From: a virus | IMG/VR virus record: IMGVR_UViG_3300026078_000336 | Coordinates: 1 to 22,772 of that record | Length of the DNA: 22,772 nucleotides | Strand: one strand, 5' to 3' | Shown: positions 4,927 through 12,114 of the stretch, piece after piece | How the letters are laid out: each line of letters begins with the position of its first letter | Numbering within the stretch: the first letter of the stretch is position 1 | Made by a program: the position numbers and the translations under genes | The notes under the pieces: model-generated | Database searches by the model: none | What the model was told of the DNA's origin: nothing | The model's input: the letters and a program-made list of their open reading frames with translations, nothing else

Positions 4927-5619
4927 ATGAGCGCGGAGTTATCGGGGCCCATCAAGCAGGCGCACAATATCCTCGAAACGATGGAGTTGCCCGAGGAAAT
5001 GTTCTTGAATTGGTGGTCGCTCCTGGCCGAGCAAGACCGTTCGGAGTTCGTCCACTTCTACCAGGGCGACACCATCCTGGCCCGGTTCGTCTGCGTCTTG
5101 GACTACCTCATCATGCAGAAGGTCCAAGCGGGGCAAGAAAACCTCTTCGCGATGGCCTACTACATCGCCGCGCGCCCCTTTGGCGAGGACGCGGTAGAAA
5201 TGGGCTCGCAATCCTGCCGTACCCGCTCGCAGAAAGCCTGGCAACACCCTGCGGTCGAGGCCCTCATCGAGCGCGTCAAGTTCCGCGCCACCCGCCAGCG
5301 GGTCCTCCGCATCGGCAACCTCCTTTCCCGAAACCTCGAAACCATGCTTGAGGACGCGCACAAGGTAGACGACGAAGGCAACCCCCTGTACGGGATGAAG
5401 GAGCGCAATCTCGCGGCTATGGCGTCTATCAAATACATGGAGTTAGCAGCCAGGGAAGAAGCCGAAATCATGGCGATTCGCACCAAGGCGGGCTTGGAGA
5501 ACGCCCGCAAATCCCTGGCCGCGGGCGAGGAAGAGGTTGACCCGAAGGTGCTTGAGGGCTACGTCCGGCTGGCGAAGTCCATCCTTCCGGCTGACAAGTT
5601 GAAGGAGTTGACCGCCTAG
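4927..5619 (+). CDS. Probable terminase small subunit, 230 aa
   Basis: It lies immediately upstream of the large terminase, overlapping it by one base, the usual place for the DNA-recognition subunit. The protein is soluble and mostly helical. An N-terminal helical region (residues 1-65) has WWSLLAEQDRSEFVHFYQGD. A basic helix-rich centre (about 95-145) has several Arg pairs, and a C-terminal acidic helical segment follows. I see no certain helix-turn-helix, so the call rests mainly on gene order, size and composition. In other phages the small subunit binds the pac or cos site and stimulates the large subunit ATPase. Confidence 0.6.
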   Translation: MSAELSGPIKQAHNILETMELPEEMFLNWWSLLAEQDRSEFVHFYQGDTILARFVCVLDYLIMQKVQAGQENLFAMAYYIAARPFGEDAVEMGSQSCRTRSQKAWQHPAVEALIERVKFRATRQRVLRIGNLLSRNLETMLEDAHKVDDEGNPLYGMKERNLAAMASIKYMELAAREEAEIMAIRTKAGLENARKSLAAGEEEVDPKVLEGYVRLAKSILPADKLKELTA

Positions 5620-7253
5620 TGCCCGCCCCGACAGGCGGCATCCGGGGAGCCCTCGCGGACCACCTCCTCACGGACCTGTTCACATACATGAAAGCAACGT
5701 CAGGGATGACCCTGTATGAACAGCCGCACCGCGAGACCTGCGATTACCTCGAAAGCCTCCTCCCGCCACCGCCCGACCAGATGAAAGGAGCATCCCAAAC
5801 CAAGGGAATGTTCCTAGCAAGCCGCGAGACGCTCAAGACCTCTGCGTCGCAAAGTTTAGTCGAATACTTCATCCTCAAGTGGAAACGCCTCTACAACTAC
5901 GACGTTCGGGTGCTCATCATCCGGTCCAACCGCGAAGCGGCAAAGCAAGTCCTGGGAGCAATCTCTCAAAACCTCGGCGGCAACAACCCGGTCATCAACG
6001 AGGCGTTCGGGAACCTGAAAGAAGGCTCGCCCCTGTGGTCTGCCGAGGCGCTGACCATGAACAACCGCTCCACCAACTACCGCGAACCCACGGTCGGAAC
6101 GGCAGGCACAGAGACGCCGACGACGGGCTGGCACGTAGACCTCGTTATCATGGACGACCTCGCGAACGAAACGAACTATCTCTCCGAACGAGATATGCGA
6201 ACGGCTCGCAATAAAATCCAATCCCTGGACCCCGTGGTCAATCGGTGGGGCTCCCAAATCCTGGTCGGAACGCGGTGGGGACACAACGACCCGAGCGCCT
6301 TCATCCTGGAAATCAACGAGCGCCTGGTGAACGATGGCAAAGAGCCGGAATGGAAAACCCTCATCCGGGGATGCTACCTGGACGACGGCAGCCTCTACTA
6401 CCCGGCGCATCTTTCCGAAGCGTACATCGAGCAGAAGCGCCGCTCGCTGGAAACCAAACTGTTCACCGCCTGGTATCTCAACCAGGTCATATCCGATGAG
6501 AGCAAGGTCTTTCGCCCGGAGTTTCTCCGTTTCTACGGGGCGGAATCAACCTACACGCCGGATACGGATGACATCGCCTCGCTTGAGGTCGTCGGAGGAA
6601 CCCTGGACGGATGGAAGGGAGCGGTGCGGGCGACGGTTCACGTTGACCCTGCGGCTACGGTCGGGGCCGATTCCAACTTCACGGGCGTTGCCGTGGTGCT
6701 GACGGCGGAAGATGAGAACGGCAAGGAGCGGTACTTCATCCACGAATCCTGGAAAGGCAAGGAGGGCCCCTCGGCCATCATCGCCCGCCTCGTCGCCACC
6801 TGCACGATGTACGCCCCGCACCTGCTCTCCATCGACGTACTCGGCCAGCAGAACCTCTGGCTCTTGCCCCTCAAGGCCGCGCTGGACAAGGCGGGGATAC
6901 GGGTGCCCCTGGGCTCCTATCGCGGCCGGACGCATGACGAGAAGGTGGGCAAGGGGATTCTCGGCAAGGCCAAGCGCATCGAGGCCCTCGAACCCCTGTT
7001 CCGTAACGGGCAAATCTTCATCCGCACGGGCTACAACAACGCCCTGCTCCACGAATATAACTTCTACGATGGCCCCACGCACAGCAACCACTTCGACTTG
7101 CTCGACGCCCTGGCACACCTGCGGACGATGACGCGCAAGCCGCAACCGGATATGTTCATCGAGAACCTCGAACGCTTGGAAATGGCCGAGTTGGAGGATA
7201 TGGAAGGGCCGCGCGTCCGAAGAAAGGTGCCGGGGACCTTCGCGGGAAGGTAG
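5619..7253 (+). CDS. Terminase large subunit
   Basis: The 544-aa packaging motor has an N-terminal ATPase and a C-terminal nuclease. The Walker A-type segment is at 67-75 (ASRETLKTS, Lys 73), a divergent form of the terminase loop without the usual Gly before Lys. Walker B is VDLVIMDD (173-180), with adjacent acidic residues. The motif ILVGTRWG (214-221) is the standard coupling segment. The nuclease has D343 (HVDPA), D406 (SIDVL) and D493/D496 (HFDLLDALAH), the expected metal-binding acids. The GTG start overlaps the stop of the upstream gene by one base. It cuts concatemeric DNA and pumps it through the portal. The length is normal for a full two-domain protein. Confidence 0.93.
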   Translation: MPAPTGGIRGALADHLLTDLFTYMKATSGMTLYEQPHRETCDYLESLLPPPPDQMKGASQTKGMFLASRETLKTSASQSLVEYFILKWKRLYNYDVRVLIIRSNREAAKQVLGAISQNLGGNNPVINEAFGNLKEGSPLWSAEALTMNNRSTNYREPTVGTAGTETPTTGWHVDLVIMDDLANETNYLSERDMRTARNKIQSLDPVVNRWGSQILVGTRWGHNDPSAFILEINERLVNDGKEPEWKTLIRGCYLDDGSLYYPAHLSEAYIEQKRRSLETKLFTAWYLNQVISDESKVFRPEFLRFYGAESTYTPDTDDIASLEVVGGTLDGWKGAVRATVHVDPAATVGADSNFTGVAVVLTAEDENGKERYFIHESWKGKEGPSAIIARLVATCTMYAPHLLSIDVLGQQNLWLLPLKAALDKAGIRVPLGSYRGRTHDEKVGKGILGKAKRIEALEPLFRNGQIFIRTGYNNALLHEYNFYDGPTHSNHFDLLDALAHLRTMTRKPQPDMFIENLERLEMAELEDMEGPRVRRKVPGTFAGR

Positions 7254-7259
7254 TCCCTG

Positions 7260-7268
7260 TGGTAGACT
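7260..7268 (+). promoter_or_regulatory. Probable extended -10 promoter before the portal region
   Basis: TGG followed by TAGACT (7263-7268) matches the TGn-TAnnCT form found at 3840 and 11119. A poor -35 (TTCGCG at 7239-7244, 18-base spacing) lies at the end of the terminase gene. The transcript would start near 7275, just ahead of the ribosome site AAGGGAG of the 63-aa gene. Confidence 0.4.
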
Positions 7269-7292
7269 GACCCACAAGTAAGGGAGAACCAG

Positions 7293-7484
7293 ATGGCTGA
7301 GAACGCTTTGAACGAAACCATTACCTGGGGCACGAAGCAGAAGTCGCTCAACGCGACGATGGGGCAACTGCCGGGCGATAATTCCCACGCAATCCCCAAG
7401 AGTTTCGGTGACGCCCTCGGCCAGAAGGGCACGAAGAAACGCGCCTCCAAGCCGGAAAAACTCAACCGGGCCCTGGGTCAATAA
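7293..7484 (+). CDS. Small hypothetical protein between terminase and portal, 63 aa
   Basis: Unrecognised. The ATG at 7293 has a good ribosome site, AAGGGAG, about 8 bases upstream. The protein is hydrophilic, Lys- and Asn-rich, without hydrophobic segments; two short similar stretches (WGTKQKSLNATMGQ and QKGTKKRASKPEKLNRALGQ, both ending in a leucine-containing turn and GQ) suggest a degenerate internal repeat. It may be a minor head protein or small DNA-binding factor. Confidence 0.7.
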   Translation: MAENALNETITWGTKQKSLNATMGQLPGDNSHAIPKSFGDALGQKGTKKRASKPEKLNRALGQ

Positions 7485-7490
7485 CGTCCC

Positions 7491-9446
7491 TTGGGCGCGA
7501 ATATCTACGCGGAATCAACGTCGCAGCCCGAAGCGAAGATTGAGTATAAGCGCCGCAAGAACCTGACGAAATCCCAATGGGATGACCTGGCGATTAACGT
7601 CCGCCAGGGGGTTGAAGCGGCATTGGCCGGACGGGAGCCTCTCGAACAGAACCTGGCCGAATGGTCGGATATGTACGAAATGCTCACGGAAGAGAAGGAT
7701 ACTCCGTGGCCCAATAGCGCGAATCTCAAGACTCCGCTCATCGCGACGGAACTTGAAGCCCTGGTCGCCTACATCGCAGGCCAGGTCCTGGTTCCGCGTC
7801 TGTTCCTCGTGTCCGGCTTGACGCAACCCGCGGTCGATGGTGCCTCCCAGGTGGAGCGGTATCTCAACGCGGAGTTGAAGCGCCAGCGTGGCGATACCAC
7901 CTGGTTCGAGGAGTTTGTCGAATGGCTTCACCTCGCGACCCGCGACGGCACGGGCTACATCGAGGCCCTCTGGAACTACAAGAAAACCAAACTCAAGGTC
8001 TTTCTCATCCAGCCGCAGATGGCCCCGGACGAGACGGGGCAGTTGGCTCCCGTCATGGGTCCCGATGGTCTGCCCGTCATCGAGCGTATCCCCCAGGAAG
8101 TGGAGGATATTCAGAACGATGTCAACGTGCAGGCGGTAGAACTGCGGAACGTCATCACCATCCCTGCCGAGGCTACGTCTATCCAGGACGCCGCCGCCGT
8201 GTGCAAGGTCGAATACCTGTACGAAGATAGGCTCATGGAAATGGTCCATGACGGCCTGCTGGACGAAGAAGAAGTAGACCTGGCCCTGTCGATGGTGCCG
8301 ACCGGGACCACGGAACTTGCCAACTCCCAACAGCCCCTCAACACCTACACGGCAGGCGATACCCTCTCCATCGGTATCGGCCAGGGCGCGCAGACGAGTA
8401 AATTCTTCAAGAAGCGCGGTCCTATCGAGGTCTACCGGGTCCATTCCAACCAATACGACCTGGACAACGACGGGACGCCCGAAGAGAACGTCTTTTGGAT
8501 TCACTCGACCACCTGGCGGCTCTTGGGCTGGACCCGCTACGAATACTTCAATGGGCAACGCCCCTTCTTTCCGTTCTCCCCCTTCTCGCGCCCCAAGCGC
8601 CTCCTCGGATTCTCCCTGGTCGGACGCCTGGCCGGGTTGCAGAACGAACGGGACGCGCTCCGCAATCAGCGCCTGGACGAGAACAGCCTGCGCCTGAGCC
8701 CGCCCTTCATCGGCAAGAAGGGCACCTCGCTCGAAGATAACGGCTTCACCTGGGGACCCAGGGAAGTGTGGTGGACGGAGGACCCGACCGGGGACTACCG
8801 TCGCTTCGATATGCCGCCTATGCCCGCATCGGCGTACAACGAAGAGAGCCTCATTGTCCAGGACGCGAAGGAATATACGGGCCTCTCTAACCCCATGCTT
8901 GGGGCACCGAGCGGCGGGAAGCGTTCGGCTACAGAAGCGCGTATGTGGCAACAGGCGGCCATGACCCGCACGGGCCTGCTTGCGATGCGCTACCGGATGG
9001 CGATTCGCCCGGTCATCAACTTCATCTTCGCCCTGAAAAAGCAGTATCTCACCCAGGACCAATCCTTCACGGACCAGGCGGGGAACTTCACCCTGCCCCT
9101 GCAGATACTCAATCAGGACTATCAAATCGACATATCGGGCGCAAGCGACCCGATAGACGCGGCGGCCCGTCGCACCGAAACCCTCGCCGCCTACGAGGTC
9201 CTCTCGCAGAACCCCATCATCATGGGCGACCCGAAAAAACTCTTCGCGCTCACCCGCAAGTTGGTCGAATCCTTCGATTGGGGCCCCGAGGCGGACAAGA
9301 TTCTCGGAAGCGAACAAGAGGTCTTACAGAAGATTCAGCAACAGCAGGCAGCGCAGGCTGCCCAAGCAGGCCAGCAGCCCGGAGCGCCACCGCAGGGTGG
9401 TCCGCCCCAGGCTCCGCCGCAAGGCGCACAACCTCCCGCGCAGTAA
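7491..9446 (+). CDS. Portal protein
   Basis: A 651-aa protein directly after the terminase, of the size and pattern of P22-type portals. Key features are an N-terminal helical region with TPWPNSANLKTPLIATE, an acidic DNDGTPEENVFW segment, and the helix GLQNERDALRNQRLD (about 383-397), which typically precedes the channel stem. After residue 614 the tail is low complexity in Gln, Ala, Pro and Gly. The portal is the dodecameric ring at one capsid vertex through which DNA enters and leaves. The start is a TTG at 7491, six bases after the previous stop, with no clear ribosome site; no better start exists in frame near the conserved N-terminus. Confidence 0.9.
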   Translation: MGANIYAESTSQPEAKIEYKRRKNLTKSQWDDLAINVRQGVEAALAGREPLEQNLAEWSDMYEMLTEEKDTPWPNSANLKTPLIATELEALVAYIAGQVLVPRLFLVSGLTQPAVDGASQVERYLNAELKRQRGDTTWFEEFVEWLHLATRDGTGYIEALWNYKKTKLKVFLIQPQMAPDETGQLAPVMGPDGLPVIERIPQEVEDIQNDVNVQAVELRNVITIPAEATSIQDAAAVCKVEYLYEDRLMEMVHDGLLDEEEVDLALSMVPTGTTELANSQQPLNTYTAGDTLSIGIGQGAQTSKFFKKRGPIEVYRVHSNQYDLDNDGTPEENVFWIHSTTWRLLGWTRYEYFNGQRPFFPFSPFSRPKRLLGFSLVGRLAGLQNERDALRNQRLDENSLRLSPPFIGKKGTSLEDNGFTWGPREVWWTEDPTGDYRRFDMPPMPASAYNEESLIVQDAKEYTGLSNPMLGAPSGGKRSATEARMWQQAAMTRTGLLAMRYRMAIRPVINFIFALKKQYLTQDQSFTDQAGNFTLPLQILNQDYQIDISGASDPIDAAARRTETLAAYEVLSQNPIIMGDPKKLFALTRKLVESFDWGPEADKILGSEQEVLQKIQQQQAAQAAQAGQQPGAPPQGGPPQAPPQGAQPPAQ

Positions 9447-9462
9447 GCAGGAGGGCTCCCCG

Positions 9463-9489
9463 ACTCATTGAACACCGTACTCAATGAGT
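9463..9489 (+). promoter_or_regulatory. Perfect 9-bp inverted repeat covering a start codon
   Basis: ACTCATTGA (9463-9471) and TCAATGAGT (9481-9489) are exact complements around a 9-base loop. The right arm includes the ATG (9484-9486) of the next gene and completes the motif TCAATGAGTA (9481-9490). The only ribosome site, AGGAGGG, lies at about 9450-9456, some 27 bases from the ATG. Folding the hairpin would bring it close but would also pair the start codon. It could act as a translational switch or as a paired operator site. Confidence 0.5.
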
Positions 9490-9750
9490 AAGCGCACCGA
9501 GTATGAGGACGAGTTCCTCGCGGACCTTCGCGATAGCCCCGCATGGGCATACTTCGTGAATTCCGTCGCGGCCCCGCTCATCGCCGCCCGAGAGAACACG
9601 GCGCTCAAGTCCTGTGTCAACGCGGATGCGGTCGTCGGAACGTATGCGGTCGGGATGCGCGACGGGATGCTCGACCTGCTCCTGGCGGTGTATGGCGACC
9701 ACGACAGCATCCCCGAGACGATTAAGAACCTTCGCAGAAAGGCGATGTAA
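9484..9750 (+). CDS. Small hypothetical protein downstream of portal, 88 aa
   Basis: Unrecognised. It is largely helical and acidic at the N-terminus (KRTEYEDEFLADLRD), with a mixed hydrophobic centre (AYFVNSVAAPLIAA, GTYAVGMRDGMLDLLLAVYG) and a basic end. It lies between portal and scaffold genes, two bases before the latter. The start codon lies in the hairpin described above. It may be a head-assembly accessory protein, judged only from position. Confidence 0.7.
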   Translation: MSKRTEYEDEFLADLRDSPAWAYFVNSVAAPLIAARENTALKSCVNADAVVGTYAVGMRDGMLDLLLAVYGDHDSIPETIKNLRRKAM

Positions 9751-9752
9751 GC

Positions 9753-10424
9753 ATGGCAGACCCCCTCTTGGACACCCTGCTGGACGAAACTCCCGAACCC
9801 GAAACCCCGCCTGCTCCCGAGGTAGACGAGGAGAAGGAGCGGCTTCGGAAAGAGAACGAGGCGCTCCTCAAGGCCATCGAGACGCAGGGCTCGCAAATCA
9901 ACGACCTGCGCCAGCAGTTCTCCGCTTCCCAGGTGGAAGCGCCCGCCGCGCCCGATGAAGCGGCGTTCTATGCCGACCCGCAAGGGGAATCACGGCGCAT
10001 CGCCCGCGAGGTCCTCGTGAACGAGGGTGGTCCGCAACTGCGGGAAATGAACACGAAGATGGGCCGGATGGTCCTCTCGGGGTTCCTCGCCACCAAGACG
10101 GGGGACCGTTTCTACGCCGGAGCCCAACCCTTTTTCAGCGCCCGGATGAAGGATATTCCGCTCGACCAACTCGGGTCGGCACCGGATGCCATCGCCACGC
10201 AGACGCTCAATATCGCTTGGGATGCGGCGGTCGGGCAGTTCATCCAGGCCGAGGCGGTCAAGCGCCCTATCCCTCCGAATATCGGGGGCGGTGGAAGTGG
10301 CGGCGGGGGTGTCGCCAAGAAGAAAACCCTCATGGAAATCGACCCGCGAGCCTACAACATGGCGGTTGCGGCGGGGATGACGGACGAACAGATGCAGGCC
10401 ATTGCCGATGAGGAGCAAGAGTAG
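9753..10424 (+). CDS. Probable scaffold or head-assembly protein, 223 aa
   Basis: The N-terminal 24 residues are acidic and proline-rich. Residues 24-58 have a heptad-like charged pattern (EEKERLRKENEALLKAIETQ) indicating a coiled coil. A globular middle follows. A Gly-rich linker with GGGGSGGGG near residue 180 leads to a C-terminal helical segment. The coiled coil, acidity and place between portal and capsid match internal scaffolds, which guide capsid assembly and are then lost. No protease motif is visible. The next gene starts at the last base of the stop codon. Function inferred from features and order, not from a motif. Confidence 0.6.
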   Translation: MADPLLDTLLDETPEPETPPAPEVDEEKERLRKENEALLKAIETQGSQINDLRQQFSASQVEAPAAPDEAAFYADPQGESRRIAREVLVNEGGPQLREMNTKMGRMVLSGFLATKTGDRFYAGAQPFFSARMKDIPLDQLGSAPDAIATQTLNIAWDAAVGQFIQAEAVKRPIPPNIGGGGSGGGGVAKKKTLMEIDPRAYNMAVAAGMTDEQMQAIADEEQE

Positions 10425-11059
10425 TGAGCGAGGAAAAGCGCAAGCCCGGACGCCCGCCCAAGGTCCAGGACGTTATCCCTGAGGCCCCGCCGATTCAGAC
10501 CGAGGTGGGCGCGGCAGAACTGCAAGCCCTCAATCAGATTCGGGAGTTTGAATTCCGAGGCCCACGGCGCGGCGAAGGCACCGCCATCCTGCCGGGCGGA
10601 CGGCGAATCTCCGCCCCCCCCTTCCTCCAGGCGTCCTACAACTTGCAGAACGCGGCGGCCACGGTGCTTGGAGCCCCCGAGAACATCGTCAAGCCGAGCC
10701 ATCGGGCCGCGCACCGGGGCTGGCACTACGCCTGGCCCGTGGCGCTCCACGCACAGACGCAAGCCTTCATCCGCTCCAACGTCTACGAGAAGGTCGCGTT
10801 CGAGGACGTAGACGATACGAACCCGCTCGCCGCCGTCACTAAGACGCCCGAAGGCGATACGATGTGGATGCAACACCTCCTCGTCTGCATCCCACCCGAT
10901 AAGTGGGCGCTCCTAAAGACCAACCCGGAACTGACCTCAATCTCCAAGACGGCGCAGAATCGCGCGATGGTCGAAGCGCAGTTGAACGAATCGTTCGGAG
11001 GTGCCGGATACACCGCGCAGGTGTCGGTCGAGGACCAACGCGAGGAACGCATCACTTAA
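10424..11059 (+). CDS. Hypothetical head-region protein with AT-hook-like N-terminus, 211 aa
   Basis: The GTG start overlaps the previous TAG by one base. Residues 5-13 read K-R-K-P-G-R-P-P-K, the core of an AT-hook that would contact minor-groove DNA. The rest is one soluble domain with Trp-rich HRGWHYAWPVAL and a segment MWMQHLLVCIPPDKWALL. I do not recognise a family. It is the last gene before a terminator, so it closes the terminase-portal-scaffold transcript. It may bind packaged DNA or regulate expression (inference); the AT-hook match is short and could be coincidental. Confidence 0.7.
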   Translation: MSEEKRKPGRPPKVQDVIPEAPPIQTEVGAAELQALNQIREFEFRGPRRGEGTAILPGGRRISAPPFLQASYNLQNAAATVLGAPENIVKPSHRAAHRGWHYAWPVALHAQTQAFIRSNVYEKVAFEDVDDTNPLAAVTKTPEGDTMWMQHLLVCIPPDKWALLKTNPELTSISKTAQNRAMVEAQLNESFGGAGYTAQVSVEDQREERIT

Positions 11060-11083
11060 AATCTGCCCATCGTTCCCAAAAAT

Positions 11084-11117
11084 AAAGGAGCCCTCCCATT
11101 GAAAGGGGGCTCCTTTT
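11084..11117 (+). terminator. Intrinsic terminator upstream of the capsid genes
   Basis: AAAGGAGCCC (11084-11093) pairs exactly with GGGCTCCTTT (11107-11116), extended inward by a U-G and a C-G pair. The arm ends in TTTT (11114-11117). It follows the stop at 11059 by 25 bases. The descending arm is also the spacer of the promoter below, so the two elements share the same DNA. Confidence 0.75.
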
Positions 11118-11127
11118 GTGTTAGCCT
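11099..11127 (+). promoter_or_regulatory. Sigma-70-type promoter for the capsid operon
   Basis: TTGAAA (11099-11104), a 17-base spacer, then TAGCCT (11122-11127) preceded by TGT, which makes an extended -10. The -35 matches the consensus at five of six positions. Transcription would start near 11134, about 30 bases ahead of the ATG at 11164, which has GAGGAG as its ribosome site. The -35 lies in the loop of the terminator, so upstream transcription ends where capsid transcription begins. Confidence 0.6.
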
Positions 11128-11163
11128 CCCCCTCAGAAGGTCCCCTTCCAGAGGAGCGTTTGC

Positions 11164-12105
11164 ATGGGAACTACTATCGGCTACACCGAGCCGCGCATTG
11201 TCGGCACTCCGGGCAAGGAGCCGCGAATTCTCCTCGGCCCCTACGCACAGAGCGCAGCGTGGCGGCGGGGCGACATTCTGCAGAACATCACCACGGGCAC
11301 GGTTTCCCCGCCGCCCGTAAACGGCACCTCCACCCTCGCGGGTGTTGCAGGTCCGGTACTCGGAACCACCCTCCACGTTTCGTACTCCGCTTCGGCGGGC
11401 GCACCGCAGGCCACCTACTATGGCGCCGCCTCGTATACGGCGTCCGGCCTCGAATCGGTCGCCACCCCGTTCGTCATCAACGTTCCGGCAGGCAACCTGC
11501 CGACCGTTCTGGTGGATTCGGCGGGCGCTCCGGCGAGCGCGGACCACTTCGCCGCGTACCTCGGCACCTCGCCGGGGAATATCTCGCTTCAGCAGGCCAC
11601 CCGCACGACCACGGCCCTGGGCGCGACGTTCACGGCGGCCAATCCGCTCACGAATAGCGTCGGCTGGAACCGTTCGGTCACGAATCCTTCGGCCAACATC
11701 GTCGGTATGGCGGTGGACGCTTCGAGCGAACTGTTCTTCTCCGGTGGCGGCGGGTCGTTCGCGGTTGGTCCGGGCTCGCTCCTGGGCGCACAGACGCCGA
11801 TGAGCCCCGCGATTACGGAAGCGCAGAGCGCCTACGTTATCGGCCTGGGTCAGAACCAACAGGTCGAAATGAATCTCATCAACACCACGGCGTTCTACCC
11901 GAGCCTCATCGGGACGACCGCTGGCCTGGCGCTGGATACCGCGACCGGGTTCTTCATCGTGGACCCGGGTGGGTCCAACAAGATTCTCACGATTGTAGAC
12001 CGCCGTCCGGGCGTGTTCATCGGGCCGACCACGGGCGGCCAGGTGGGCGACGGCGGCGTTCGCGTCATCGTTGAGTTTGCCGCTTCGAGCCTGGTTATTC
12101 AGTAG
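11164..12105 (+). CDS. Probable head decoration or structural protein, 313 aa
   Basis: The first gene after the capsid-operon promoter, ending 9 bases before the major capsid gene. Rich in Gly, Ala, Ser and Thr, with repeated beta-like stretches and no charged helices, as expected of a capsid-exterior or beta-sandwich protein. Segments such as TVSPPPVNGTSTLAGVAG and the Gly-rich FSGGGGSF look like loops or linkers. The C-terminal 90 residues are more ordered (QQVEMNLINTTAFYP, DGGVRVIVEFAASSLV). No enzyme motif is visible. Head decoration is inferred from position and composition; a fibre-type protein is the alternative. Confidence 0.65.
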   Translation: MGTTIGYTEPRIVGTPGKEPRILLGPYAQSAAWRRGDILQNITTGTVSPPPVNGTSTLAGVAGPVLGTTLHVSYSASAGAPQATYYGAASYTASGLESVATPFVINVPAGNLPTVLVDSAGAPASADHFAAYLGTSPGNISLQQATRTTTALGATFTAANPLTNSVGWNRSVTNPSANIVGMAVDASSELFFSGGGGSFAVGPGSLLGAQTPMSPAITEAQSAYVIGLGQNQQVEMNLINTTAFYPSLIGTTAGLALDTATGFFIVDPGGSNKILTIVDRRPGVFIGPTTGGQVGDGGVRVIVEFAASSLVIQ

Positions 12106-12114
12106 GAGTAGAAC

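Noticed and set aside
7515-9317. 600-codon open frame on the minus strand
   Set aside because: It lies entirely opposite the portal gene. Long antisense frames are expected when GC-rich third positions remove stops; its composition shows no domain and the portal match on the other strand is clear.
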